Assembly (NCBI RefSeq): GCF_026130045.1
Contig: NZ_JAIBNX010000024.1
Coordinates: 1-60,660, forward strand
Direction of reading: 5' to 3'
DNA length: 60,660 nt
DNA from: Micromonospora sp. CPCC 205371
GTDB lineage: Bacteria > Actinomycetota > Actinomycetes > Mycobacteriales > Micromonosporaceae
A program made the position numbers and the translations under genes. Shown here piece by piece: positions 45,299-52,535 of the stretch (within the stretch, counting starts at the first letter, position 1; every line of letters begins with the position of its first letter). The notes under the pieces were generated by a model. It did not search any database. It had not been told where the DNA came from and saw nothing but the letters and a program-made list of their open reading frames with translations.

Positions 45299-46021
45299 TC
45301 AGGTTGGTGAGGGAGAAACCGGCGTCTCTACGCAGCCGTCGGCCTTGTTGGAGTCGATGACGTTGGGGTAGCTGCCGCCATCGGGCGGGATGACGTCGCG
45401 GATCTCGGCGGAGCCGGCGCCGACGTACCACGACCGGCAGTCGCCGGACGGGAGCTGCACTTCCAGGCGTGCGGTGGGCTGGTCGGCGTCGAGCCGCCCG
45501 CTCCCGGAGCCGAAGAGCCGCTGCGTGCCGTCTGGGTCGATCTCGTAGGACGCCCAGAAGATCCGGATCTCCTCGCCGGGGCACAGTTTGCGTTCGTCGC
45601 CGGCGTCGACCCGTGCGGCGAGCGTGATCGCGCCGTCGGTCATCGGCTCGGCGATGTCGACCTCGCCGTACTCCCGGCAGGACGTGCCGCCCTGGTTGCT
45701 GCCGTCCTTGCGCGGCGTCTGGTCGCCCGCGTCCGGCCGTACCTTGGACGCGCTGGCCGACGGGCTCGGAGTGGCGCTCGCCGACGGTGTGGCCGATGGG
45801 CTGGCCGAGTCTGTGACGTCTGGCTGGGCGGTGGGCGGCCCGGCGAGCGCGACCCCGGTCAGGGCCAGCACCGCGACCGCGGCGAGCGCGGCACCGCTCT
45901 GCACCGCGCGACGGCGCATCCACCGCCGGCGTACATCGGCCACGCCGGGTGCCTGGAGATCTGGCAGCGCGTCGGCGCGGAAATCGTCGAAAGCGGAGCG
46001 CAGAGGGTCGTCGTCAGACAT
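45299..46021 (-). CDS. Membrane protein encoded with the ECF sigma factor (possible anti-sigma)
   Basis: A 240-aa protein: short acidic cytoplasmic N-terminus (DPLRSAFDDFRADALPDLQAPGVADVRRR), one membrane helix (about 40-60), a Ser/Pro/Ala/Thr-rich linker and an extracellular domain with four cysteines (SCREYG, KLCPGE, DCRSWY, DGCVE). The start codon overlaps the sigma-factor stop by 8 nt (ATGTCTGA). Position and topology fit a transmembrane anti-sigma factor, although no zinc-binding HxxxCxxC motif is present. Function by inference only. Confidence 0.75.
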   Translation of the reverse strand: MSDDDPLRSAFDDFRADALPDLQAPGVADVRRRWMRRRAVQSGAALAAVAVLALTGVALAGPPTAQPDVTDSASPSATPSASATPSPSASASKVRPDAGDQTPRKDGSNQGGTSCREYGEVDIAEPMTDGAITLAARVDAGDERKLCPGEEIRIFWASYEIDPDGTQRLFGSGSGRLDADQPTARLEVQLPSGDCRSWYVGAGSAEIRDVIPPDGGSYPNVIDSNKADGCVETPVSPSPT

Positions 46022-46517
46022 CCTCTGTCTCCCTTCCAGCCGGTTCCCAATCAGCCATTCTGGTCGCAAGGGCTGCTCGTGCGCGATGCAGCCATGATTT
46101 GACGGTGCCTTCGGCCACCCCGGTGATGTCGGCGATCTCGTTTACCGGCAGGTCGGACAGGTAGTGCAGCACCACCGCCTGGCGATGGCGCGGTGGCAGC
46201 GTCGACAGGGCCTCCATGAGCGCTATGCGATCGGGGCTGGGCCCCGCGACCGGCTCGGGGCGCTGGTGCCTGGTGAGCTCCAGCAACCGCCGGGCGCGCC
46301 GCCCCCCGCTGGTGGGGGGGTTCCACGCCACCCGGCGCACCCACGCGGCTGGGGCGGCGTAGCCGGCCAGTTTGCCACGTCGGGGGGGGCGCCTGCTGAA
46401 CGCCTCCTGCACGACATCTTGCGCTTCGCTGAGGTCGCCGGTGTACGCGTACAGCTGGATGGTCAAGACACGGAAGGTCGCGGCGTAGAAGTCCGCGAAG
46501 TCCCCGTTCTCGGCCAC
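46014..46517 (-). CDS. ECF RNA polymerase sigma factor (SigE family)
   Basis: A 167-aa sigma-70 ECF protein. Region 2 is DFADFYAATFRVLTIQLYAYTGDLSEAQDVVQEAF, and region 4 is ALSTLPPRHRQAVVLHYLSDLPVNEIADITGVAEGTVKSWLHRARAAL. The 2-4 linker reads NPPTSGGRRARR where the family has NLATSRWRRARR. The DNA there contains G7 and G8 runs, so local consensus error is likely, although the frame recovers. The GTG at 46517 is preceded by TACCCT at 6 nt. It is followed by a coupled membrane protein that may control it, and it is divergent from a MarR-GNAT gene. Confidence 0.88.
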   Translation of the reverse strand: MAENGDFADFYAATFRVLTIQLYAYTGDLSEAQDVVQEAFSRRPPRRGKLAGYAAPAAWVRRVAWNPPTSGGRRARRLLELTRHQRPEPVAGPSPDRIALMEALSTLPPRHRQAVVLHYLSDLPVNEIADITGVAEGTVKSWLHRARAALATRMADWEPAGRETEDV

Positions 46518-46562
46518 GGCCAAGGGTAACCGCTTGCGTCACGCCCCCGTGGGGAGTAATAG

Positions 46563-46575
46563 TTGACGCAGTCAA
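46563..46575. promoter_or_regulatory. Probable MarR operator
   Basis: TTGAC-GCA-GTCAA is a perfect inverted repeat 20 bp upstream of the MarR-GNAT ATG and directly after TAATAG (46557-46562), a likely -10. The sequence resembles TTGAC-N-GTCAA sites bound by MarR-family proteins, which suggests autoregulation. Confidence 0.6.
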
Positions 46576-46595
46576 AGGAAAGGTTGAATCGGGCA

Positions 46596-47507
46596 ATGAG
46601 CGACCGTGTAGCGGAGATCCGCGCCTTCAACCGCTTCTACACCCGCGTGATCGGCGTTCTCGGCGAGGGCATGCTGAGCACCCCATACACGCTCACCGAG
46701 GCCCGGGTGCTCTTCGAGCTGGCGCACCGGGACAGCGTCGAGGTCGTCGACCTGCGCCGCGCGCTCGACCTCGACGCGGGCTACCTCAGCCGCATCCTGG
46801 CCCGTTTCGAGTCGGACGGCATGGTCACCCGGTCCCGGTCCGCCGTCGATGCCCGGCGCCAGGTGATCGAGCTGACCGACGCCGGGCGTGCCACCCAGGC
46901 CGAGCTCGACCAGCGCACCAACGTGCAGATCGGTGAGCTGATCGGTGGTCTGGGCGAGGCCGACCAGCGCCGGCTGCTCGGCGCCATGGCCACCATCCAG
47001 GAGCTGCTCGGCGAGCCGACCCGCCGCGACCTCGTCGTCCTGCGCCCGCCCGCCCCCGGCGACCTGGGCTGGATCGTGCAGCGGCACGGCGCGATCTACG
47101 CGCAGGAGTTCGGGTGGGATGCCAGCTTCGAGGCGCTCGTCGCCCGGATCGTCGCCGACTACGCGACCGACCACGACCCGCGCCGCGAGGCCGTCTGGAT
47201 CGCCGAGGTCGATGGCGCTCCGGTCGGCACCATCATGTGCGTACGCCGCGACGACAAGACCGCCCAGCTCAGGCTGCTGCTCGTCGAGCCGAGCGCGCGC
47301 GGCATGGGCGTCGGCGGCCGGCTCGTCGAGGAGTGCCTGCGCTTCGCCAAGCGCACCGGGTACGAGCGGATCATGCTGTGGACGTACGACGCGACCAAGG
47401 ACGCGCATCGCATCTACGAGCGCGCCGGGTTCACCCTCGACGAGCAGCGCAAGGCCACCGCGTTCGGCCACGAGATGGTCGACGAGATCTGGTCGCGCGA
47501 TCTCTAG
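46596..47507 (+). CDS. MarR-type regulator fused to a GNAT acetyltransferase domain
   Basis: A 303-aa bifunctional protein. Residues 1-140 form a MarR winged helix-turn-helix ([63 protein letters not shown]). Residues 150-303 form a GNAT domain with the acetyl-CoA loop [18 protein letters not shown] and a C-terminal [14 protein letters not shown]. Such MarR-GNAT proteins are known in actinobacteria and proteobacteria; the acetyl acceptor is unknown. GGAAAGG lies upstream of the ATG at 46596. The inverted repeat at 46563-46575 is a likely autoregulatory site. Confidence 0.92.
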   Translation: MSDRVAEIRAFNRFYTRVIGVLGEGMLSTPYTLTEARVLFELAHRDSVEVVDLRRALDLDAGYLSRILARFESDGMVTRSRSAVDARRQVIELTDAGRATQAELDQRTNVQIGELIGGLGEADQRRLLGAMATIQELLGEPTRRDLVVLRPPAPGDLGWIVQRHGAIYAQEFGWDASFEALVARIVADYATDHDPRREAVWIAEVDGAPVGTIMCVRRDDKTAQLRLLLVEPSARGMGVGGRLVEECLRFAKRTGYERIMLWTYDATKDAHRIYERAGFTLDEQRKATAFGHEMVDEIWSRDL

Positions 47508-48475
47508 AGCACGTCGCCGGAGAGCTGCGGGAACACCTTCGCGACCTTTCCGAGCAGGTAGTCGCCGTACCTCCCGGTGAAGGCGCGCGGGTCCGCACCG
47601 TCCCAGCGCGGCTCACCGGCCGCCGTGGTGCGGGCCCGGTCCGGCAGCGCCGGCACCTCGGCGGTGAAGTCCGGATCGAAGAAGAACGGGTACGACAGCC
47701 GGCTGCGCCCGCTCACGTTGCGCACCCGGTGCAGCGTCGACCGGTACCAGCCGCCGGTCAGCTTCTCCAGCATGTCGCCGATGTTGCACACGAAGGTGCC
47801 GGTGATCGGCGGGGCGTCGATCCAGCCGTTCGGCGTGCGCACCTGGAGCCCGCCGTTGTCGTCCTGGGCGAGCAGGGTGAGCAGCCCGTAGTCGGTGTGC
47901 TGCCCGACGCCCCAGTCGTCGCTGCCGGGCGGCGACGGCGGGTAGTGAAAGATCCGGAAGAGCACGGTCGGCTCGGCCGTGTAGCTCGCCTCGAAGTACT
48001 CCGCCGGCAGGTCCAGGCTCCGGGCCACCGCGCGCAGCACCGCATGCCCGACCGAGGTCAGCGCGTCCAGGTACGCCAGCACGGCGGTGCGCAGCTCCGG
48101 TACCTGCCGAGGGAAGAGATTGCGGCCGTGCAGCGGGAGCCCGGCGCGTACCCGGGGGTGGTCGTCGGGCAGCTCGGTGCCGAAGTAGAGGCCCTCCTTG
48201 AGGTCCGGCCGGCCCGACGTCAGCTCGCCGCCCACCGGGAAGTACCCGCGCCAGGCCCGACCGCCGCGGTCCATCGCGATCTCCATCTTGTCCGTTTCGG
48301 GCAGCGCGAAGAACGCCCGGCTGGCGGCGTCGAGGCTCGCCAGCAACTCCGGCGGCACGCCGTGCCCGGTCAGGTAGAAGAAGCCGGTGTCGCGGCAGGC
48401 TGCCTCGATCTGGCGAGCCGGGCGGTCACCGGGCGCCGAGAGGTCGACCACGGGCAGGGTAGGCGTGCTGGTCAT
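47504..48475 (-). CDS. 2-oxoglutarate/Fe(II)-dependent oxygenase, isopenicillin-N-synthase-like
   Basis: A 323-aa non-haem iron oxygenase. The N-terminal DIOX_N domain ([32 protein letters not shown]) precedes the catalytic barrel, with iron ligands in [14 protein letters not shown] (HxD) and STLHRV (His), and the 2-oxoglutarate contact R-x-S in [11 protein letters not shown]. Substrate unknown; family members oxidise small metabolites, flavonoids or gibberellins. The ATG at 48475 is 18 bp from the divergent PfkB start, and the promoters overlap. It is convergent with the MarR-GNAT gene with a 4-bp overlap. Confidence 0.9.
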   Translation of the reverse strand: MTSTPTLPVVDLSAPGDRPARQIEAACRDTGFFYLTGHGVPPELLASLDAASRAFFALPETDKMEIAMDRGGRAWRGYFPVGGELTSGRPDLKEGLYFGTELPDDHPRVRAGLPLHGRNLFPRQVPELRTAVLAYLDALTSVGHAVLRAVARSLDLPAEYFEASYTAEPTVLFRIFHYPPSPPGSDDWGVGQHTDYGLLTLLAQDDNGGLQVRTPNGWIDAPPITGTFVCNIGDMLEKLTGGWYRSTLHRVRNVSGRSRLSYPFFFDPDFTAEVPALPDRARTTAAGEPRWDGADPRAFTGRYGDYLLGKVAKVFPQLSGDVL

Positions 48476-48480
48476 GGCCC

Positions 48481-48488
48481 TATCCTTA
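48481..48488. promoter_or_regulatory. Overlapping divergent -10 boxes
   Basis: TATCCTTA reads as TATCCT on the plus strand, 7 nt before the PfkB GTG (48494). On the minus strand it reads as TAAGGA, 7 nt before the oxygenase ATG (48475). The same 8 bp seem to serve both genes. Confidence 0.45.
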
Positions 48489-48493
48489 CGCTC

Positions 48494-49393
48494 GTGGCGT
48501 TCCTGGTGGTGGGCGAGAGCCTGGTCGATCTGATCAGTCGTGGTGGCAGTTGGAGCTTCGACGCGAAGCCGGGCGGCAGCCCGCTCAACGTGGCTGTCGG
48601 CCTCGTCGCCGACGGCCACGAGGTGCGGTTCGCGACCGAGATCGGCGGTGACCTGTTCGGCGGGCTCCTGCGGGAGCACCTCGACATGTACGGCGTCGCG
48701 CCAACGGACATCGCGGTCACCGAGGCGCCCACCAGCGTGGCGTTCGCCCGGATCGACGAGGTGGGCGGCGCGACCTACGACTTCCGGTTCGGCTGGGCGT
48801 ACCAGGGCAAGCCGGCCCTCGATGGCGTCAGCTGCCTGCACACCGGGTCGCTGGCCACCGCGGTGCCGCCCGGCGCCGACGCGGTGCTGGAACTGATCCG
48901 GAATGCTCGGGGCGCCGGCACGCTGGTCTCGTACGACCCCAACATCCGGCCAGCACTCGTCGGCGACCGGTCCGACGCGCTCGCCCGGGTCGAGGAGATC
49001 GTGCGTACCGCCGACATCGTCAAGGTCAGCGACGAGGACCTGCGCTGGCTGCTGCCCGGCGTGCCGGACGTCGAGGTGGCACGGCGGTGGGCGGGGTACG
49101 GGCCGAAGCTGGTCGTGGTCACTCGGGGCGGCGCGGGCGCGGTCGGTGTACACGATGGCCAGGTCCTGGAGTGCGCCGCACCGAAGATCACCGTGGCCGA
49201 CACGGTCGGCGCCGGTGACGCGTTCACCGCCGGCCTGCTCTCGGCGCTGAGCCGCGCGGACGCCTTCAGCCCCGCTGCGGTCGGCCACGCCATGCGGTAC
49301 GCCGTGGCGACCGCCGCCGCGGTCTGCGCCCGCCCAGGCGCGCTTCCCCCGCCGCGCGCCGACATCGCCGCCCTCTTGGCAACCCTCCCGTGA
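48494..49393 (+). CDS. PfkB-family carbohydrate kinase (fructokinase/ribokinase type)
   Basis: A 299-aa sugar kinase. The N-terminal [10 protein letters not shown] and [30 protein letters not shown] are PfkB signature 1. [12 protein letters not shown] and the C-terminal signature [19 protein letters not shown] carry the anion hole and catalytic Asp. The substrate is probably fructose or a related hexose (fructokinase subgroup), not proven. The GTG start follows a TATCCT leaderless box. The TGA stop overlaps the first bases of a perfect 19-bp hairpin that probably ends transcription. Confidence 0.9.
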   Translation: MAFLVVGESLVDLISRGGSWSFDAKPGGSPLNVAVGLVADGHEVRFATEIGGDLFGGLLREHLDMYGVAPTDIAVTEAPTSVAFARIDEVGGATYDFRFGWAYQGKPALDGVSCLHTGSLATAVPPGADAVLELIRNARGAGTLVSYDPNIRPALVGDRSDALARVEEIVRTADIVKVSDEDLRWLLPGVPDVEVARRWAGYGPKLVVVTRGGAGAVGVHDGQVLECAAPKITVADTVGAGDAFTAGLLSALSRADAFSPAAVGHAMRYAVATAAAVCARPGALPPPRADIAALLATLP

Positions 49394-49441
49394 TCAAGGC
49401 GTCCCTCAAGATGTTAGAGCGACTTGAGGGACGCCTTGATC
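49392..49441. terminator. Perfect 19-bp inverted repeat with GATCAAGG ends
   Basis: GATCAAGGCGTCCCTCAAG (49392-49410) pairs perfectly with 49423-49441 across a 12-nt loop. It lies at the PfkB stop and upstream of the nuoC promoter, so it could insulate the operon as a bidirectional terminator. No U-tract follows. The GATCAAGG ends recur in the elements at 58282 and 60608. Confidence 0.7.
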
Positions 49442-49470
49442 TCGACGCGTTTTCGCCGGGTCGGAGGGCC

Positions 49471-49483
49471 TAGACTCCCCTGC
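49471..49483 (+). promoter_or_regulatory. Leaderless promoter -10 box of the nuo operon
   Basis: TAGACT at 49471-49476, then 7 nt, then ATG at 49484. That ATG opens a 42-codon leader frame rather than nuoC itself. Confidence 0.5.
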
Positions 49484-49612
49484 ATGACCGAGCTAGCTGG
49501 CGCTCGCTCCGCTCGCGCGGGTCATGCGCCTTTCGGGCCGCCCTGTAGCCGACCCTGCGCTCGGTCGCTGCGCTCCCTCGACTCCGGGCCGGCTGCGGGC
49601 GGCGGCGGATGA
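49484..49612 (+). CDS. 42-codon leader frame created by a repeat, overlapping the nuoC start
   Basis: An ATG placed correctly behind the leaderless promoter opens MTELAGARSARAGHAPF and so on, a Ser/Arg/Ala/Gly peptide encoded by the dispersed repeat. Its TGA overlaps the nuoC ATG (ATGA). The peptide itself probably has no function, but its translation may be needed to load ribosomes on nuoC, which lacks a Shine-Dalgarno sequence. Confidence 0.45.
   Translation: MTELAGARSARAGHAPFGPPCSRPCARSLRSLDSGPAAGGGG
49489..49608. repeat. Dispersed palindromic repeat, copy 3 (between the nuo promoter and nuoC)
   Basis: About 120 bp carrying the box GGCGCTCGCTCCGCTCGCG (49499-49517) and the second box TCGGTCGCTGCGCTCCCTCG (49561-49580), as in copy 1. 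The first box is enclosed by GCATGACC (49482) and GGGTCATGC (49519), which form inverted ends. ATGAC occurs at both borders (49484 and 49609), as if duplicated on insertion. Confidence 0.6.
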
Positions 49613-50181
49613 CGCCGGAGGAGGTCGGGGCGCGGCTCGCCGGGCTGGTAACGGACGGCGTGGCGACCGTATCGGGCGGTGGGCCGTACGCCCGCGGCAC
49701 CGTCGACGTCCCGCCGGACGCCTGGGCCGACGCGCTGACCACCGCACGCGACGACGCCGACCTCGCGTTCGACTTCTTCGACTGGCTGTCCGCCGTCGAC
49801 GAGTTGGAGTCCGGGTTCGCGATCGTCGCGCACCTGTGGTCGACGAGCTGGCGGCACGGCGTGCTGGTCCGCACGGTCGTGCCGCGCTCCGAGCCCGCCG
49901 TACGGTCGGTCGTGTCGATCTATCCGGGTGCCGCGTGGCACGAGCGGGAGACCCACGAGATGTTCGGCGTCGACTTCGTCGGGCACCCCGGTCTCGCGCC
50001 GCTGCTGCTGCCGCCCGAGTTCGAAGGGCACCCGTTACGCAAGGAGTTCGTGCTCGCGTCCCGGGTGGCCAAGGCGTGGCCGGGCGCCAAGGAGCCGGGC
50101 GAGTCGGGTCACGGCGGCGGCAAGCGCGCACCCATGCGCCCGCCCGGCGTACCCGCGCCGGGTGAATGGGGGCCGGCCTGA
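49609..50181 (+). CDS. nuoC: NADH-quinone oxidoreductase subunit C
   Basis: A 190-aa peripheral-arm subunit (30-kDa/49-kDa interface). Family motifs are LAFDFFDWLSAVDE and the signature PSIYPGAAWHERETHEMFGVDFVGHP, found here as VSIYPGAAWHERETHEMFG, followed by LLLPPEFEGHPLRKEF. It is not fused to NuoD. A Gly/Pro/Lys-rich tail of about 35 residues follows. It begins with ATGACGCCG, overlapping the stop of a repeat-derived leader frame. Its TGA overlaps the nuoH ATG, so the genes are coupled. Confidence 0.94.
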   Translation: MTPEEVGARLAGLVTDGVATVSGGGPYARGTVDVPPDAWADALTTARDDADLAFDFFDWLSAVDELESGFAIVAHLWSTSWRHGVLVRTVVPRSEPAVRSVVSIYPGAAWHERETHEMFGVDFVGHPGLAPLLLPPEFEGHPLRKEFVLASRVAKAWPGAKEPGESGHGGGKRAPMRPPGVPAPGEWGPA

Positions 50182-51143
50182 TGCCTCTCTGGCTAGAGCT
50201 CACCATCCGGGTCGGCGGCGTGGTGGTCGCCTTCCTTACCCTGCCCCTGATCGTCGGCCAGGCCGAGCACAAGGTGATGGCTCACATGCAGGGCCGCCTC
50301 GGCCCCATGTACGCGGGCGCGTTCCACGGCTGGGCACAGCTCATCGCCGACGGCGTCAAGTTCGTGCAGAAGGAAGACGTCACCCCGCGCGCCGCCGACC
50401 GGCCGGTGTTCCAGCTGGCGCCGCTCGTCGCGCTCGTGCCGTACCTGCTGGTGTTGCTGGTCATCCCGCTCGGCCCCGATGACCTGGTCGGGCAGGCGCT
50501 CGACATCGGACTGTTCTTCGCGCTGGCCGTCGTCGGCGTCGGCGTCGTGGCGGTACTGATGTCGGGCTGGGCCTCGGCCAACAAGTACAGCCTGCTCGGT
50601 GGGCTGCGGGCGGCCGCTCAGCTGCTCGGATACGAGCTGCCGCTGGTGCTCGCCGCGGCCAGCGTCGCGATGGCGGCGGGCACGCTCTCGTTGTCAGGCA
50701 TCGTCGAGACGTGGGAGCCGTGGTGGCTGCTGTGGCAGGCGCCCGCGCTGGGGGTCTTCTTCATCGCCGGGGTCGCCGAGATCCGGCGGCCGCCGTTCGA
50801 CCTGCCGCTCGCCCGCTCCGAGCTGGGGTTCGGGGACAGGACCCAATACACGGGACTGCGGGACGCGGTCTTCCCGCTCGCCGCGTACGTCGGCATCGTG
50901 GTGATCGCCGCGCTGACGACCGTGCTGTTCCTGGGCGGCTGGCAGGGGCCGTTCGGCGACGACTACCTCGGGTGGCTGTGGACGCTGGTCAAAGTGTTCG
51001 CGGTGTCCTTCGTGATCATCTGGCTGCGCGTGTCGTACCCGCGGCTGCGCGAAGACCAGCTCCAGCGGCTGTGTTGGCTGGTACTCGTGCCGGTCGCCCT
51101 GGCGCAGCTCGTGCTGACCGCCGCCGTCAAGATCGCCATGTGA
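50181..51143 (+). CDS. nuoH: NADH-quinone oxidoreductase subunit H
   Basis: A 320-aa, eight-helix membrane subunit that helps form the quinone chamber. The N-terminal QAEHKVMAHMQGRLGP and GWAQLIADGVKFVQKED are typical. The conserved loop reads EIRRPPFDLPLARSELGFGDRTQYTGLRDAVF. In most NuoH the segment after PFDLP is rich in glutamate (EAESEL or EGEAEL), but here the first Glu residues are replaced by LAR, which suggests altered quinone or proton coupling. The ATG overlaps the nuoC stop by one base (TGATG). Confidence 0.94.
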   Translation: MPLWLELTIRVGGVVVAFLTLPLIVGQAEHKVMAHMQGRLGPMYAGAFHGWAQLIADGVKFVQKEDVTPRAADRPVFQLAPLVALVPYLLVLLVIPLGPDDLVGQALDIGLFFALAVVGVGVVAVLMSGWASANKYSLLGGLRAAAQLLGYELPLVLAAASVAMAAGTLSLSGIVETWEPWWLLWQAPALGVFFIAGVAEIRRPPFDLPLARSELGFGDRTQYTGLRDAVFPLAAYVGIVVIAALTTVLFLGGWQGPFGDDYLGWLWTLVKVFAVSFVIIWLRVSYPRLREDQLQRLCWLVLVPVALAQLVLTAAVKIAM

Positions 51144-51199
51144 CCCCGGTTCCCGCGGGGTGCTCGCGCCCTGGAGGCTGACGGGGCAGGATATGCGGC

Positions 51200-51709
51200 A
51201 TGGGCGTGCCTGGCGAGGGATTGGCGAAAGGGCTGGCGGTCACCCTTAAAACGATGACCCGCCGGTCGCACACGCGGCAGTACCCGGACGTCGAGCCCGA
51301 CCTGCCGCCGCGCTCCCGGGGCGTGATCGCGCTGCTCGAAGAGAACTGCACGGTGTGCATGCTGTGCGCCCGCGAGTGCCCCGACTGGTGCATCTACATC
51401 GACTCGCACAAAGAAGAGGTGGTCGTGCCCGGCGCGGCCCGGGCCCGGCAGCGCAATGTGCTCGACCGCTTCGACATCGACTTCTCGCTGTGCATGTACT
51501 GCGGCATCTGCATCGAGGCGTGCCCGTTCGACGCCCTGTACTGGTCACCCGAGTTCGAGTACGCCGAGTACGACATCCGGGATCTGCTGCACGACAAGAG
51601 CCGCCTCGGCGAGTGGATGGGCACCGTGCCGCCGCCGCCACCGCACGACCCCAACGGCGAGCCCTCCAAGGAGGAGACGGCCGCCGTCAAAAAGGCGGCA
51701 CCGCGGTGA
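51200..51709 (+). CDS. nuoI: NADH-quinone oxidoreductase subunit I
   Basis: A 169-aa subunit with two 4Fe-4S clusters (N6a/N6b). Both ferredoxin motifs are complete: [12 protein letters not shown] and [12 protein letters not shown]. The N-terminal amphipathic segment and a Pro/Lys-rich C-terminal tail are as in actinobacterial homologues. This is the only gap in the operon: 56 bp separate it from nuoH and contain a small GC hairpin (CCCCGGTTCCCGCGGGG at 51144). The next gene starts with a GTG overlapping the stop (GTGA). Confidence 0.95.
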   Translation: MGVPGEGLAKGLAVTLKTMTRRSHTRQYPDVEPDLPPRSRGVIALLEENCTVCMLCARECPDWCIYIDSHKEEVVVPGAARARQRNVLDRFDIDFSLCMYCGICIEACPFDALYWSPEFEYAEYDIRDLLHDKSRLGEWMGTVPPPPPHDPNGEPSKEETAAVKKAAPR

Positions 51710-52224
51710 CCGCCGCTGACGTGTTGCTGCTCGGGCTCGGGGCCGTAGCGGTGGGCTCCGGGCTGCTCGTGGTCACGACGAAGCATCTGGTGCGTGCCGG
51801 CCTGTACCTGGTGGTGTGCCTGGGGGCGGTGGCTGGCCTGTACCTGGTGTTGACCGCCGAGCTCGTCGCCTGGGTCCAGGTGCTGATCTACGTTGGCGCC
51901 GTCGTGGTGCTGCTGCTCTTCGCGGTGATGCTGACGCGGGCGCCGATCGGGGCGTCCGACGACCTCGACCGGCCCGGCTGGCCGGCGCTCCTGGTCGGCG
52001 GCGGCGCGGGGCTGGGCCTGGCGGCGCTGCTGATCGACGCGTTCCGGTGGACCAAGGTCGACCTGCCCGAGGCCGGCACCGCCGAGCGGCTGGGCACCGA
52101 GATCTTCCGATCGTGGGTGCTGCCCTTCGAGGTGCTGTCGGTGCTGTTGCTGGCCGCGCTGGTGGGCGCGATCATCGTGTCCCGCCCCGACATCGGAACG
52201 GCCGGCAAGGGGGCGGACCGTTGA
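51706..52224 (+). CDS. nuoJ: NADH-quinone oxidoreductase subunit J
   Basis: A 172-aa membrane subunit with five predicted helices. The third helix contains the conserved pi-bulge-type [21 protein letters not shown], a central hinge of proton coupling. The C-terminal [22 protein letters not shown] is also typical. The GTG start overlaps the nuoI stop by 4 nt, and its own TGA overlaps the TTG of nuoK. Confidence 0.94.
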   Translation: MTAADVLLLGLGAVAVGSGLLVVTTKHLVRAGLYLVVCLGAVAGLYLVLTAELVAWVQVLIYVGAVVVLLLFAVMLTRAPIGASDDLDRPGWPALLVGGGAGLGLAALLIDAFRWTKVDLPEAGTAERLGTEIFRSWVLPFEVLSVLLLAALVGAIIVSRPDIGTAGKGADR

Positions 52225-52535
52225 GGCCCGTCATTCCCTATGTCACCGCCGCGCTGCTGTTCGGCCTCGGCGTGTACGGCGTACTCCGCCGCCGGAACGC
52301 GGTGCTCGTGCTGATGTCGGTCGAGCTGATGCTCAACGCCGTCAACCTCATCCTGATCACCGCCGACACCACCGTCCGGGCCGCCCTGCCACAGACCGGG
52401 CAGGTGTTCGCGCTCTTCGTGATCGTGATCGCGGCCGCCGAGGTGGGAGTGGGGCTGGCGATCGTTCTCCAGCTCTACCGCCTGCGGGCCACCGTCGCGG
52501 TCGACGAGGTGCCCCTCGAAAAGGTCGACGCGTGA
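52221..52535 (+). CDS. nuoK: NADH-quinone oxidoreductase subunit K
   Basis: A 104-aa three-helix subunit. The two membrane glutamates essential for proton transfer in the family are present: [14 protein letters not shown] in helix 2 and [17 protein letters not shown] in helix 3. It begins with TTG overlapping the nuoJ stop (TTGA) and ends overlapping the nuoL GTG. Confidence 0.95.
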   Translation: MRPVIPYVTAALLFGLGVYGVLRRRNAVLVLMSVELMLNAVNLILITADTTVRAALPQTGQVFALFVIVIAAAEVGVGLAIVLQLYRLRATVAVDEVPLEKVDA

